In this document: positions 12,601-25,238 of the stretch, piece after piece
Position numbering within the stretch: the first letter of the stretch is position 1
Layout: every line of letters starts with the position of its first letter
Origin: Corydoras sp. C115
Taxonomy: Eukaryota > Chordata > Actinopteri > Siluriformes > Callichthyidae
Assembly: GCA_019802505.1 (NCBI GenBank)
Contig: JAFMOC010000002.1
Coordinates: 4,758,501 to 4,822,500, forward strand
Length of the DNA stretch: 64,000 nucleotides
Reading direction: 5' to 3'
Made by a program: the position numbers and the translations under genes
The notes under the pieces: model-generated
Told to the model about the DNA's origin: nothing
What the model saw: the letters and a program-made list of their open reading frames with translations, nothing else
Database searches by the model: none

Positions 12601-13476
12601 CTTGGGCGGCGTGCGGCCCCTGCTGCTCGGGCTGGGCGGCGTGACGCCCCCTGGGCTTCGGTACGGGCGGCGTGACGCCCCTTGGCTTCGGGACGGGCGG
12701 CGTGACGCCCCTTGGCTTCGGGACGGGCGGCGTGACGCCCCTTGGCTTCGGGACGGGCGGCGTGACGCCCCTGGGCTTCGGGACGGGCGCCGTGACGCCC
12801 CTGGGCTTCGGGACGGGCGCCGTGACGCCCACGGGCTTCGGGACGGGCGGCGTGACGCCCACGGACTTCGGGACGGGCGGCGTGACGCCCACGGACTTCG
12901 GGACGGGCGGCGTGACGCCCACGGGACTTCGGGCATGGCGGCGTGCTGGCTGGACCCACGGACTTCGGGACGGGATTGACGCACGGACTTCGGGATGGGC
13001 ACACGCGCTGGTAGGACCTCGGCGGGCATGCATGCTGGCTGGACCTCAGCGGATTCGCACGCTGGCAGGACCTCGGCGGGCACGCACGCTGGCAGGACCT
13101 TGGCGGGCACACACGCTGGCAGGACCTCAGCGGGCACGCACGCTGGCTGGATCTTGGCGGGCACGCATGCTGGCAGGACCTTGGCGGGCACGCACGCTGG
13201 GCGGACCTCTGCGGGTTCACCCCCTGGCAGGACCTTGGCGGGCACGCATGCTGGCAGGACCTTGGCGGGCACGCACGCTGGCAGGACCTCGGTGGGTACC
13301 TCGGAATCGTCCTCCTGCACACAAAACAGGTACACCCCCACCGCAATACAAAAATACACAGACATTTCGGACATGGGGAAGACGGACTGGACACACGAGA
13401 CAGGGGGACACGGATCCACATTTACCCCCCCGAGTGTTGGCTCCGGTACCGCCCCCTCGCAGCGCGATCCAGACAC
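11695..13476 (-). CDS. Repeat-rich open frame of the LTR element, uncharacterised
   Basis: A 593-codon open frame opens with MSGSRCEG, passes through a hydrophobic stretch near residues 35-55 (SVYFCIAVGVYLFCV), then nine-residue VLPACVPAK-type repeats, then Arg/Pro/Ser repeats. It lacks the CCHC zinc knuckles of a gag protein and any protease or polymerase motif. Overlapping long frames exist in the other two minus-strand frames and on the plus strand, because GC-rich repeats contain few stop codons. Coding status is therefore doubtful. It could be a diverged gag-like or accessory frame, or simply an open repeat array. Confidence 0.25.
   Translation of the reverse strand: MSGSRCEGAVPEPTLGGVNVDPCPPVSCVQSVFPMSEMSVYFCIAVGVYLFCVQEDDSEVPTEVLPACVPAKVLPACVPAKVLPGGEPAEVRPACVPAKVLPACVPAKIQPACVPAEVLPACVPAKVLPACVPAEVLPACESAEVQPACMPAEVLPARVPIPKSVRQSRPEVRGSSQHAAMPEVPWASRRPSRSPWASRRPSRSPWASRRPSRSPWASRRPSRSPGASRRPSRSPGASRRPSRSQGASRRPSRSQGASRRPSRSQGASRRPYRSPGGVTPPSPSSRGRTPPKPEQQGPHAAQPEVQGPHAAQPEQQGPHAAHHAARGHPPRHTARGRPPDHSARGQGPLLVRRGRPPDHAARGRPPRHAARVRGHLLARCGRPPDHAARGRGPPLVRWGRPPRHAARVRGQPRARRGRPPDHAARGRGPFLIRLGRPPDFAARGRSVRLSVRGRPSEPEQQGPHAAQPEVQGPHAAQPEQQGPLATPPGGIRLATPPGGVRRTTQPEGKAHSSSDVGARQTTQPGGARLATQPECVAISSPDVGVHRTTLPEGVAHPSSDGGARLATQPEYVANPAPAVGVHRTTQPEGVAHF
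12633..12940. repeat. 30-bp minisatellite, about ten units
   Basis: Units of the type cgtgacgcccctgggcttcg plus ten bases recur every 30 bp with single-base variants. Read on the minus strand in one frame they give ten-residue repeats resembling PVPKPRGVTP. The unit length is a multiple of three. Confidence 0.9.
12990..13310. repeat. 27-bp minisatellite, about eleven units
   Basis: Units containing gctggcaggacctt and gcgggcacgcac recur every 27 bp. On the minus strand they encode nine-residue repeats of the VLPACVPAK type. This unit is also a multiple of three. Confidence 0.9.
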
Positions 13477-13838
13477 AGCGCGGTCCGGCGCGGATGCGTC
13501 ACGTGACTGCCCCGCAGAACACGTACTGCGCGCACGCTGCGTCTTAGCACCGCGCCGGCGCGCTCTGCGTCTGGATTTCGCCGCGTGGGGTTTAACAAAC
13601 TGGACCGGAGCGTCCGTCCAGAACTCCTCAGAGTTGCGGAGGGTGCGTATGGGCAGAATATGCCCATACAGCTATGACTCGCCCTCGTCATCGGACACCT
13701 GAATAAGATCCAGGCCCTCTCCGCACAGAGCGCAGCATACCCGTACCTCCACATCCATTCATCATCAGAGTCATAATCGTACATAGACATTACACAGTTC
13801 GAGCTGTCCTTACGGCTCCGGGACGGCGGACTGCGCAT
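13422..13838 (-). CDS. 138-codon frame near the element's 5' end, uncharacterised
   Basis: The N-terminal part has an acidic patch (YDYDSDDEW) followed by cysteine/tryptophan residues and an Arg-rich tail. It lies at the position of the start of gag in a Gypsy-type element and in a less repetitive part of the interior. It may be a gag remnant, but no family signature is visible, and it overlaps the 593-codon frame by about 55 bp in another frame. Confidence 0.2.
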   Translation of the reverse strand: MRSPPSRSRKDSSNCVMSMYDYDSDDEWMWRYGYAALCAERAWILFRCPMTRASHSCMGIFCPYAPSATLRSSGRTLRSSLLNPTRRNPDAERAGAVLRRSVRAVRVLRGSHVTHPRRTALCLDRAARGRYRSQHSGG

Positions 13839-13960
13839 AGCAGCGCACTCGCGGACACAGCGGAACGCGCCGCGAGTACGAGGCTACACGCCCCCCGCAA
13901 AGAAAAATTTAAGAATGAGCTTACCTGGGCTCTGGACCAAATTTCCTTGGCTGGTCGTTC

Positions 13961-14313
13961 TGCCACGATAGTCTACCTCGGGCAGAAGCGGAAGCGCATC
14001 GGACGCGCAAAACCGGCGTATTAACGCGCTGAAGGGAGCCAGGCACGCAGGTAGCGAGAACAGATTTATTTAAAGGTGCAGTGCACCAAAAAGCATGAGG
14101 TACATAAAAGACTATGTGACATAGAACAGACGACCAGCAACAATGACAAAAACCAATGGACATAAATACAAAAAGACACCCGATCACGTGCACAAGACAA
14201 ACCAATAACAAAACCGAGTTAATTAACGAAACTAATGGATCACAGAACGTTATTTAACTAAAAAACGGAACGAAACACAAAACAGGTGACAGGTGCCCTA
14301 GGCACCTGTTACA
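13961..14313 (-). repeat. 5' LTR (sense orientation) of the element
   Basis: Nearly identical to 11136-11488; the differences seen are at the third and eighth bases from the plus-strand left end and one in the mid-LTR TTAATTAA region. It starts on the minus strand with TGTAACAGGTGCC and contains an internal inverted repeat AGGTGCC...GGCACCT at its edge. Confidence 0.9.
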
Positions 14314-14318
14314 TTAAT

Positions 14319-17300
14319 CAGCATATGTACTTGTAAACACAAACCCTAGCTAACCAATATAAATATTTAATTACTGTTCCATGCACATGGACATTTTGCA
14401 CATATATTGAAATGGTCATGTGGGAAAGGAATCATGGGTATTTATTTCTGCATGGTAACGTCTTGTAAAGTTTTTTTGTCGTAAGATATTTAAAATGCAT
14501 CAGCTTCCACAGCTGCTTAATTTCAGCTTGATAATTCATCTAATTTACATGATTCCTGATGGTGTGAATGGCTAGTTTCTCTCTTTTTAAATGAGTTTAC
14601 AAATCAAGAATTAAATGTGAAGGAAGGAATATACTTCTACCATTGAAAATCATTTAAGAATCTAAACTATATATTTTAAGATAGAATCAAATTTAAACTT
14701 ACCCATTACACACTACACTAGATGAACACTTCTGTTTTTCTAAACATAAGCTAGACACATTAGCATTGTTTTCACTACAATGTTTTAAAATAAATAAATA
14801 AATAAATATTAAGAGCAACAATTCGGTGAAGGTCAATTCTTGCTCTGAAACTGACTAGCTTTAATGGTTTACAGTTTGGTGTGGAAGAACCGTAATGGTT
14901 TGGTTTGGAAGAACCGTATTGTGGAAGTCCAGACCTTACACTTATTGAAGGACATTCTGCTAGAACACTAATCTTACCAGTGGCCATTATTCCCTAAATA
15001 CTGCAATGGGTCAGGTATTATATTACTGAAAATATCAGGGCATTTTGGCAGTTGGTCCTGTTATTGTGCGATTAAGGTGTGCAGTACAGCATCATAGTCC
15101 AGAAATCCCAATTTGAACAGCTGTTGCTAGGTCATTGTAGTTTCCTTCCACATAACATTTAAACAAAAACAAAGTCTGTTATCCATTTTCCTCATATTCC
15201 CAATGTAATGCTGCAGATTAGCTAATTCAACACTGCATCACAACACTCCTAAAGGACAAAATGTTACATGATAACTGATAAATGAGAATCAATACCCCAC
15301 ACCCTTTTTTTTTTGCGTGGATGAGTACAGTGCTGTTAAACTGAAATAAGCGGAAAAAGCCCTAAGCAAATATTACAGTTGGTTTACTGTCAGTTATCAG
15401 TTATTAAAACAAAGATAATGATGTTATACAATCCATCTGAAACCACCAGGAAATGAGACTGTGGGCAAAAGCAGTTAAAGTGCATTTGTGGGAATTTGTA
15501 AAAAAATAAAATAAAAATAAAAAGGGGGGGGGGGTAGCCACAAATTACCTCATTGAGTAGTAACCACCAATTTCCTCATTCATGTACTTATTTATAAATT
15601 ATTTATATAAACTATTGATCGTGGAGGCACTAAATGTTCAAAGCAGTGGCTTGGTGGTGTCGAAGCTTTTGTGGTTTGTTGGTGTTCTGCAAGAAAAACC
15701 TTTTAGTGCCTGCATGTGGTTTCTTCATTAAAAATCTATGTCTTCAAGAGACAAGCAACCATTCTGAACTTTTACAGGATATACTCAGTAGTCAGTTTAG
15801 ATGAACATAGTGGCCCTGATCAAGGTGTGTAATTATCCAGTGAGCTTCAGTCCTGTACAGAAAATGATTTATTTGTTCACTAGCGCATTGTCTCAAAGCA
15901 GCTTGACCACTTTCTATAGCCTATCACGACAGTGGTAAAAATAAATGTATCTTCTTTATCAAACATTTGGTAAAATGAATGCAGTATTCATAATGCTTTA
16001 TAACCCTTGACATAAGCCTTTGTTAACATAAACTGATGTTTATAACCACGCTGACAGTGTTGTAAGAATATGTGTTTTAACTGTTTCATAACTTTTAGTA
16101 GAAACCACTAAGATTTAGTCTCACAAAGCTTTGGAACTTTTGTATAATAAATGCCTCCCCTGAAAATAAATGTAAAGCAGTCAATAATGCCAGTCAGATT
16201 TAAGGACAGTAACTACCTATTTTATAAATGCTAATAACTATTTTTGAAAGCTTATAAGCACTCTTCAGAGGCATTAGGTAAAGTGTTGTCACTCATTAGC
16301 TCTGTGAATGAGACTGCATCAACATTAGTACATAGTGACTTATGAAAGATGATAAATGCTTTTTACAAATTTTAAGTAAAGAAAATTCCTCTTGTATTAA
16401 GATCTAAAAAAACAAAAAATCCAATGTTCATAATATAATGCAATATAACTGTTGTAATACCCGCTGTCATTGTTATAACACTTTATGACGTGATAATGAA
16501 CGTTTATGTGCATTAACAGAGGCTTATGACAAATGTTTTAAAGCGTTATGAATACTTTATGAGGCTATATGAACGCACTTATAATGTATTAGGCATACAA
16601 GAATCTTAGAAAGTCTTATCAAATATTTTAATTCTTATTCTGTATTATAAGGATGCTTGTATATGGCACAAATACTGTACGTAAATTAAAATATTGGTGG
16701 AAACAGAAAGACGCCTTAGTGAGTGTAATGAGTACAGAAATAAATTGTAGATGAATATGCAGAGAAATTAAGAGCTAGACTTGATTAGCATATAGTATAA
16801 CAGTATCTGGTTGGTCTTAGTAGTAAGGCTAAAAGCTTGTTGCTCTGCAGGACCAAATCATAGAGATGTAGATATATCTCTATACAGGATACAACAAATA
16901 CATTAATATTACATATATATATCTTCCATTAAAAAAACCCCAAAAAAACAAGATAAATATTGATGTTATAGCTCATTTTAATGTGCTTCTCTGCTGTAAC
17001 AGTACATTAAAAAAAACAGCAGGGCAGCATGTGCTGACCTTCAATACTGCCCACAATCTACCTTTCCATAAAAAAGCAAAAAACAAGCAAACGAAAAAAT
17101 TGTTTTCCATAAAACAGGAGTGTTTTAATATGCATTGTATGAACACTCATGTTTAATACTCACTTCATAAAGAAGATACTGAATCTAATATAATGCTGAA
17201 TATAATATGATCCGAAAGCATTTTATTACAGTCACATGACACTTGCTAAATGGATTCTTCTCATCTTTTTAAATACGCCACCTAACGAGACAGAGAGGGG

Positions 17301-18145
17301 GAAAGAAAAGGGAAGAGAAGGGAGGATGTCAGAGATAATGATACAATGGATCATATTTCATAAATAATACATATTCTACAGTAGGAATATTTGAGCTGAA
17401 GTCCACAGAGCAACACGACTCGCGTTTTCATATTCTCCAACATTTATACAAAGGTTTAGTTTTTCCTACAGATTTTTTTCATGGAATAAAAATGTTTTTA
17501 AAATGACAGATATACAGTGCAGCTTTACTGGGTGTTATTAAAATAGCATTTGCGGCCAAACAGAGGCCAGGTATGTCCAAAATGGGCTTGTTTATTTTCA
17601 CAGAAAATCAAAACAAATAAGTCCAGAAATACAATTGTGAAATGAAGTGTTATGCTGTACTTAATAAAGGAGCATGTCAAGCTGTATTTAGAAACATCAC
17701 AAGACGCACAGAAATTTGTCATCAACCTGGATCACATAATCATAAAATTTTTACACAACCATAATGCTCATGTGCATGCCATCACCATACAAAATGGCAA
17801 ATATACAAAATTTTAATCAATTATAAAATGACTGCAATTAAAATAGGCAACTTCTTACTAAGATTGTAATGCTGCTTGTATTATTTGTAGCTTGTATGCT
17901 TACTCTTTGCCTACAAAGAGAGAGAGGTCTGAACATTAAATAAATGAAAGGGGAGAGATAATTTAACCATGGCACAGATAATGCAACTTAAACCTTTACA
18001 TTAGATGCTGTGTAATCATGCAAGCATGCCACAGAAATTGTGTGACAATGTAGATGGGAAGTGCATAGAAATTTGGCAGTCACTCCTTACAAATAGAAGA
18101 GACAGCAGAGACTTTGAGCACTTTGCCACTTGCCTGCATCAGTAA
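14319..18145. other. Intergenic, no gene seen
   Basis: AT-rich sequence. About 14868-14945 resembles a decayed, locally duplicated piece of a Tc1-like transposase (two copies of a ggaagaaccgta motif). About 15880-15912 matches the common SINE 3' tail that reads cattgtctcaaagcagctt. Nothing else is recognisable. Confidence 0.6.
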
Positions 18146-18150
18146 TATAT

Positions 18151-18151
<1 letters not shown>

Positions 18152-18220
<69 letters not shown>

Positions 18221-18232
18221 TACATACACACA
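18152..18232. repeat. (TA)n(CA)n microsatellite
   Basis: TA units followed by CA units. Confidence 0.95.
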
Positions 18233-18356
18233 CCTAAGCCTGTTCAGGAAAAAAATATATAATTGTTCCTCCACTATTGCCATATTTTATATTAAAGTGT
18301 TAATTTATTTAAAAGTTGTTTAAAAACATTGTGTGTAAAGTCTATAGGAAGAGAGA

Positions 18357-18374
18357 GAGACACAGACACACACA

Positions 18375-18419
<45 letters not shown>
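18357..18419. repeat. (CA)n microsatellite
   Basis: A CA run preceded by imperfect gacaca units. Confidence 0.95.
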
Positions 18420-18421
<2 letters not shown>

Positions 18422-18429
18422 TGTTATTA

Positions 18430-20690
18430 CAGTCAGGAAAGTAAATAAATAAAGAACCTAGAATCTGAAACGTTCTCTTCCATTATACAAGTACCAGACT
18501 GGAGACAATGACATGCAATCTGTGTGATGAATGTAGGTTCATATCAGCTCAAGAAGTAAAAAATACATGATAATAATTATAATAATAATAATAATAATGA
18601 TGAAAATATACCTTTTCTTTATTAAAAAGACTGTAATGCACATAGACAGTAAAACATCCATCTTAAACTTTAAAACAGACTACAGAAAAACTCAAATTAA
18701 CTGCTGGATTAAATGGTTTCAAGAACTTGATTTATAACATTAATAATATACATGATACTTTTTTGGGAGTTTATCCAACCCTAAATTTGGCTTACACACC
18801 AGGTCTAATATTTGAGATTGCTGAACAACCTCACATGGTTCATTTTGGAATGTCTTTCTGTTGGTTTTAGGAACAGGACAGTAAACCTGAGAAGCTTTAA
18901 ACGACAAGAATTTGTAAACACTTTATTTGTGATTAAATGTCTTTACACAACAAAGTAATACAATTAATATTTCCTAAATAATTTTTGTCATACAATTGTA
19001 AGAATGTGTTTCATCTAAAAATATATTAAAATGTATTAATATATAAAATGTGGAAGTAAATAAATGATTGTTCATTTTGAATCAATGTAGACATTTTCTT
19101 TTTTCTGACCAAAAACAGCTCTTATGATGTGTATATTAAGACATAGTCAACACACCCTCAACACAGAGCATTCGGTTCCAGCTGTTGTAATTCAAGTCAC
19201 ATACCATCTTATTACCATGACCTTCAACCCTACACCATCACTACAAGGTGCAAAGGCATTAACTGCACTTTGAAAAATACTTACCGCCTGCTGCCCCACC
19301 TGTAACCTCATTTCAACTTTACCATGTGAAACTAACACCAATGTTGCGCTTTCTTTTTTATAACAAAATTTTTGTTATTTGTATAAATCTGAATTTGTGC
19401 ACTCATAATGTCCTTAACTGTTCTAACAACCACTCAAACTGACAGCATTACAGAAACCAGAGCAAAAATGAAGGCATTATCTTATCCAGACAATTTGCTT
19501 TTATGTACTAAGAAAAAATATTTTTGATAGTATGCTTATTAAGCAGCATGCAAAGCCTGGAGGCCGACTCCTGCACATGAAATAAACAAGATGAAGGTTT
19601 CTGACATTCATTAAGGAACTGCCTAGAGGGAGAGGAAGCAGCTATCCCATGAAACAAATGAACCACAGCTTAGAAAAAAATCTCAGCACATCTTCCATAT
19701 TCTATTTACTTGGAGGGCTGTTCATAATTTTGCCATACTCCTCTAAAGGACTAGTATGACTTAAATGCAATAAGACACCCAACACATTGATTTCTTTTCT
19801 GGGATGTCAACATTTGTCACACCTGGCTGCAACTGAACACAACACATATACCACAGACAACGAGCACCAATGTTGTGCACCTTTACATGCCAGTAAGTGG
19901 TTGTTGTTAGAAGTTCCCAGCTACTACTGACTGCTGCTGTTTTGTCCGGGGCACTCAACCTTACCAAAATTTATTTTACAAAAATATTAGGACTTGTTAA
20001 ATAATAAATGTTTATATACCAAGTTAGGCTACAATAAAAATGACAGTTTCAGGTTTCAAGCTCATAGGTTCTTACAAGTGTTCTTGTTTTCTACCCATTT
20101 TGACATTTGCTTCAATCTTAAATATTACTAAAGATGCTGAAACTATTTTGATGCCGAATGAAAGTACTTAATTAAGGATACTCTGACAATAACATGAATT
20201 CATTTTAATGGTAGGTTTTACCCATTTTTCAAAAATGGATGACGTTTCTTTTGGATAATAAACAAAATGTGTCAGTCTGTGTTTTATTTGAACATTCTTA
20301 TTAAATCTTTATGTACTGAAGAAGTATTGTTATATATTACAAAATGGCATTTTCTCACAACTTTAATATGATCTGTACAAATATTTTATATACTTCATAA
20401 ATAATATAAAACTATTTATTGTGGTCTTTTTAAAGAAGTAAAATATTCCAGCATTGCAGATTTGTGAGTGGCAAACCTTTACCTTCAGTACCTGATGTGA
20501 CACCCTTATGGTGTGTGAACTTGGATGTGGGTAAGGTCTTTAACTTAGCCATTACAAAACATTACCTTTCATTTTAAACCATTCTTTAATAAAGCTTGTG
20601 TGCTTGAGGACACTTGGGGACAAACCAGCTTAAAACCAGATGTCTGACACTGGTAATAATTGCTCATGAATAGTTAAATTATGTGAGCTC
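18430..20690. other. Intergenic, downstream of ube3d
   Basis: No supported exon. A non-repetitive, less AT-biased patch near 19540-19680 could be a conserved noncoding element, but this cannot be decided from one sequence. Confidence 0.6.
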
Positions 20691-20699
20691 ATTATTGTA

Positions 20700-20705
20700 T
20701 TTATT
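20700..20705 (-). promoter_or_regulatory. Candidate ube3d polyadenylation signal
   Basis: AATAAA on the minus strand (tttatt on plus), about 90 bases past the ube3d stop codon. Confidence 0.6.
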
Positions 20706-20790
20706 GGTTAAATTGTTTTTTGGGAGAGGATAGAGCATGAACAGAAAGGTTCATAAAATAGCTTAGACAGGAGCTTTGGGAGATGATGAT

Positions 20791-21565
20791 TCAGACCTGA
20801 TAACAGTTCATGCAGCGCAGAGATGATGGCAGAGTGCTGGTGGAGGACTTTAAGAGGTCCAACACCTCTTCACATGTACTCTGAGGCAGGATCAGCGGGT
20901 GAACACTGATATCCTTCTCCCACGCATCAACAGCTCTACAGAAAAGAAGAATGGGAGACAGAGGGGGTGAGTGAACAGTAAAAAAAACTCATAAAGAACT
21001 GAGACAAAAGAAAGGAGAGAGGTAACAATAAGAATGGAGTGTAACTGAATGCGAAGACATGTAAAAATGAGACAGAGACAAAATGAATAAAGGAATGAAG
21101 AAAAAAAACAAAACATTGACAAGCAAAAAATACAGGGGAGAATTAAACAGAGTGCATAAGAGAGACTAATATTACAGTAGTGATCTATTCAGTAATATTT
21201 AAACTCACTGTGCTGCAGAAACAGAAGGGAGCCCTTACATTAAAACCTGAAGCCATGACGGCTCTAATTAATAACACCTACTCAATCATTTACCTCTGTG
21301 TTAGACATGTCAGTCTTTCTCCTCATCACTTAAGACACCCATAGTCTCATCCTGAATTAGACTCAATCTAAATAATAACTAATTAATGACAGGGATATAA
21401 ATGCTGTATTTTCTGCTGAGAAATATATTTTATATAAACAAGAAAGCAACACTGCTTTTTGTACTGCTTTTTTTGTAAATTCAATAAGATTCAATAAGAA
21501 GGTTTTATGATCTGATCCCATGGAAACACCCATGTCTAATTACACATTCGATTAAATTAAAACAG

Positions 21566-21608
<43 letters not shown>

Positions 21609-21679
21609 GAACACACGTAACTAAATAATGGCCTATCTGAATCTTGACCCTGAGAAAATAATTTACGGAAATATACTCG

Positions 21680-21752
<73 letters not shown>

Positions 21753-24700
21753 TACATACACACACTACATATACACACACACACACACACACATTATACA
21801 TGGGCGGCACGGTGGCTTAGTGGTTAGTGTTGTTGTTGTTGTTGCTGCATTCACAGATTCCCTACACCACCTCACACTCACTATAAAACTTCAAAATCAT
21901 TTGCACTCAAAAGACAGTATGACACACTTCAGATATTTATCAATTTATGTGTTTTTGCTTTCATCGCATGTAACTTCAAAACCTGAACATAAACCTGCCA
22001 ATTGACCAGAATTCTTGTATGCTCAATTATAACACTTACAGTACAAAACATGAAGTTAAACTTGTAAACACTGAGACAAAAAAAAAAACAGTAAGCTGGA
22101 GAAAGGTAGGTAGTATAGACAGTTTGATCATTTCTATAACCTGCAATAAAATTTCCAATAAAATTACACTAGGAGAGTTAAAAGGAAAGGGAGGTGACAT
22201 GTGACTCACTCAGTGTGCTGGCAGCCTGCACAGGGCAGATAAAGGACTTTGATGACACTAACAGCCTGGTGTGATGGATGCTGAATAGAATGAGCATTGC
22301 CGCTAGAGATGAGGTCATCACTGCTCATCACCCTTTCAGAAAAGGCCAGCAGAGTATCTGTGTTCAGCAGCCACAGCTGGAGGTATAAAAAGAATTCAGG
22401 TTCAATGTCCTGCAGAACTGCTAACAGAGACATTAAATCCATAATTAACTTACCATGATCACAGCTTTACTGTCAGGGGTCTGAATTGAGAAGCGGAATG
22501 TGCTCTGAGCAGATGAAAGTTCCACCAATTTGGAAGCAAGCATTTTCTCTAAAAATTGCTGTCTGCACATTGAATAAATTTATAGTTAAGAGTACACAGT
22601 AAACATAGTAAATAAAATGGATGATCTAAAAATATTTTATGGTCACTATAACAGTGCAAAAACAAATTATTTTTGGTATTACTTTCCAAACTTTATTCAT
22701 TCTTATTCATCAAATGCTTGTGCAATCAGCAAATATGGGCTCTTCTAAATAATTGTTTAACAACAATGGTTAAAAAAACTGTAAAGACTCACTGAAACTC
22801 AACAAAAAAAAAAAAAAAACACATGAATAAAAACAGGTTGGGGAAGCATGTATAGATTAAAAACAGATCAACAAATTAAGGATTGATAATACTGCTGGTG
22901 ATTTAATGTACTGACTATTTCTCTTACTTGTAAGTCACAAACTTATGCTAAGACTAAATGTCTTCTAACAACTCAAATGCATTAGTATATGTTTAACATG
23001 TGGCAATGAGACTGAATGAGGTTTTACATTAAAGGGATCCTCACTTGTTTAATTTTGCAAACAAAATGTTTAGAATTATAGAATTTCCAGTGATGCAAAA
23101 TACTCATTTGAATACAACTTGTGTCTATAGACTTTTCACAATAATGCAGAGTTTTAATGTATAATGAAGTATAATGAGCAGTAAAATACAAACATAATGT
23201 ATGCTAATGCTATATACGTTTATTTTATATTTTTCAAGTATAGTGAACATGACTTGCCTATCCTGTGTGAAAATAAATGTTTCATCTTCAAGCTGCTTTA
23301 CAACCACATCACTTATATACAACTTTAAAGTATCTGAAACACACAACACTGGGAGTTATTTTATATGCTCATATACATATATTGATACAATTATGTTGAG
23401 GTAAAAGCTAGCTGAAAATCTTAGTGTATTAAAAGGTAATGATAGATTATAACAGTGGGTAATTGATCAGTGTAACAATTACAGTATACGTGTGTTTATT
23501 ACACTGGATTTCATGACAAATATCATTAAACTATAAAAGGAACATGGCATTTGTAAAATTTTCTGCAAAGCAGATACACACAATACCAAACCTAATGCCT
23601 AGTTACTGTCTTGCATAACAGAAATAAATAAAACTGTGGCCTGTGTGAAGGGTTGGAAACCTTAGGCATTGTAGAAATTTACAAGTATTACGAATTTATA
23701 AAAAGCCAGGGACAGAAATTGAAAGCACAGAATAAAAATTTCAATTTGTGAAAGTCAACCATTGGATCTGGCAGGACTAGCAGCAAACATAATGAGCAGA
23801 CAAAACAAACTTTATAAATTACTGGCTCATTTAATCAGCTGTCTAATGATAAGAAAAAAAAGGACATGTTTTGCCCACAAGACAGGTTGAAGGTGATAAT
23901 TAGGTACAAGCAATAAGGTAATGAACAAAAAATGTTTTGCATAGTTCACAGAAGCTGGAACACCTGTTTCCGAATGTTTGCATGACAAAACCTAGGCATG
24001 TACAGTTCTCATTTATTCATTGGGGGGAAAAAACCTTCTTAAAGTTAAGATGAAACTTTAGATCAAAACCTATTTACTTTCATCAGTACTAACAGTTGTT
24101 AATCAATTAAGAGGGTACAGATTACATACAAAAGTTCGTTTTGATAAATATTAAGTGTATTTAAATAAATAAATAAAGTTTAAATAAAGTTAATTGTTTT
24201 CTTAGTCAAAGTCAAAGTAAATTACATAATTAAGTCTCACTGCTTTGGCTTGCCCTTTGGGGGTTCAGGCTTATAACAATGTAAAGCTGCTTTGTAACAA
24301 TGTACTATAGTAAAAAGCGCTATATAAATAAACTACTTGAACATGAACTCTTAAGGATTCAGTTAATCCACAACCATAATTACAAGAAGATAGAATTTAC
24401 ACAGTACAGCAATAACTAAAATATAATATTAAGCATAAAATGAAAAGAGCTGAGTAGTAATAATTTAGCAATGAGGGTCTTTGTGACATGCATTATGGTT
24501 TTAGACCACCTTAAAAATATGTGATAAATAAGAGAAGTGAAGTACCTATATGAGATCACTATGACCCAGCAGCATTGTACCACATGATTTCTATTTTTGA
24601 TTATAGACAAGCCATTTTAAAGTCTAGTTAAAAATATTGAAAGTCTACATTTTACAAAGAAGTAGGACTGTATATCTTTATCTGTGATTTTCTAGAGATT

Positions 24701-25186
24701 ATCAAAAAGTCACCAAACATTAATATTTAAAAGATTTTGACAAAATTTAGACTAAATCTTACTGATTTTGTGGACTTTATTGGGTTTAACTAATTGGTGC
24801 AACTGATTACAGGAGGGAAAGTGAATGTCATGCTAGTAAATAATTTATCTTTATAGAGGTATGTATAATAACAGTAAAATGGGTTTCAACACGGACCTTC
24901 TTGGAAGACTTTTATTTAGGATTTGTAAAAGCAGAACTGACATTATTTACAAAATAATATCAATTTATTGAACATAGCTTTAAACCATTAAAGTGTATGA
25001 CATTTAATGCTCATGTATCAGGGTCCCACTGCTTTCTGCCACTTCTAGGTGGCACGGCTGGACATCCTCCGATTTCGAAGGGAAATAAGCTTGATGTGTC
25101 TTTCATTAGAAGTGTACTGAACCGTGGCACCCGTGAATACAGCACATGGCTACACCCCATGTATGTATGTATGTATGTATGTACAG

Positions 25187-25238
<52 letters not shown>

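Larger units (their letters stand above)
11136..14313 (-). mobile_element. Complete non-autonomous LTR retrotransposon
   Basis: Two 353-bp direct repeats (11136-11488 and 13961-14313) begin TG and end CA. They are flanked by a perfect 5-bp target duplication TTAAT (11131-11135 and 14314-14318). I count three mismatches between the LTRs, so the insertion is young. The minus strand is inferred to be the sense strand: a G-rich polypurine tract lies just inside the 11,488 boundary, and a leader with a splice-donor-like CAG/GTAAGC follows the 13,961 LTR. The 2,472-bp interior is strikingly GC- and CpG-rich against an AT-rich host. It contains tandem repeats and no reverse transcriptase, protease, RNase H or integrase motif that I can find. 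A 5-bp duplication and these LTR ends fit Gypsy-type integration. The element must have moved using another element's enzymes. Confidence 0.85.

Noticed and set aside
12183..13547. Several large overlapping open frames on both strands as host genes
   Set aside because: They lie wholly inside the LTR element, overlap in many frames, and arise from GC-rich tandem repeats with few stop codons.
11138..14211. Two nearly identical 82-96 residue proteins
   Set aside because: They are the same frame across the two LTR copies, not duplicated genes.
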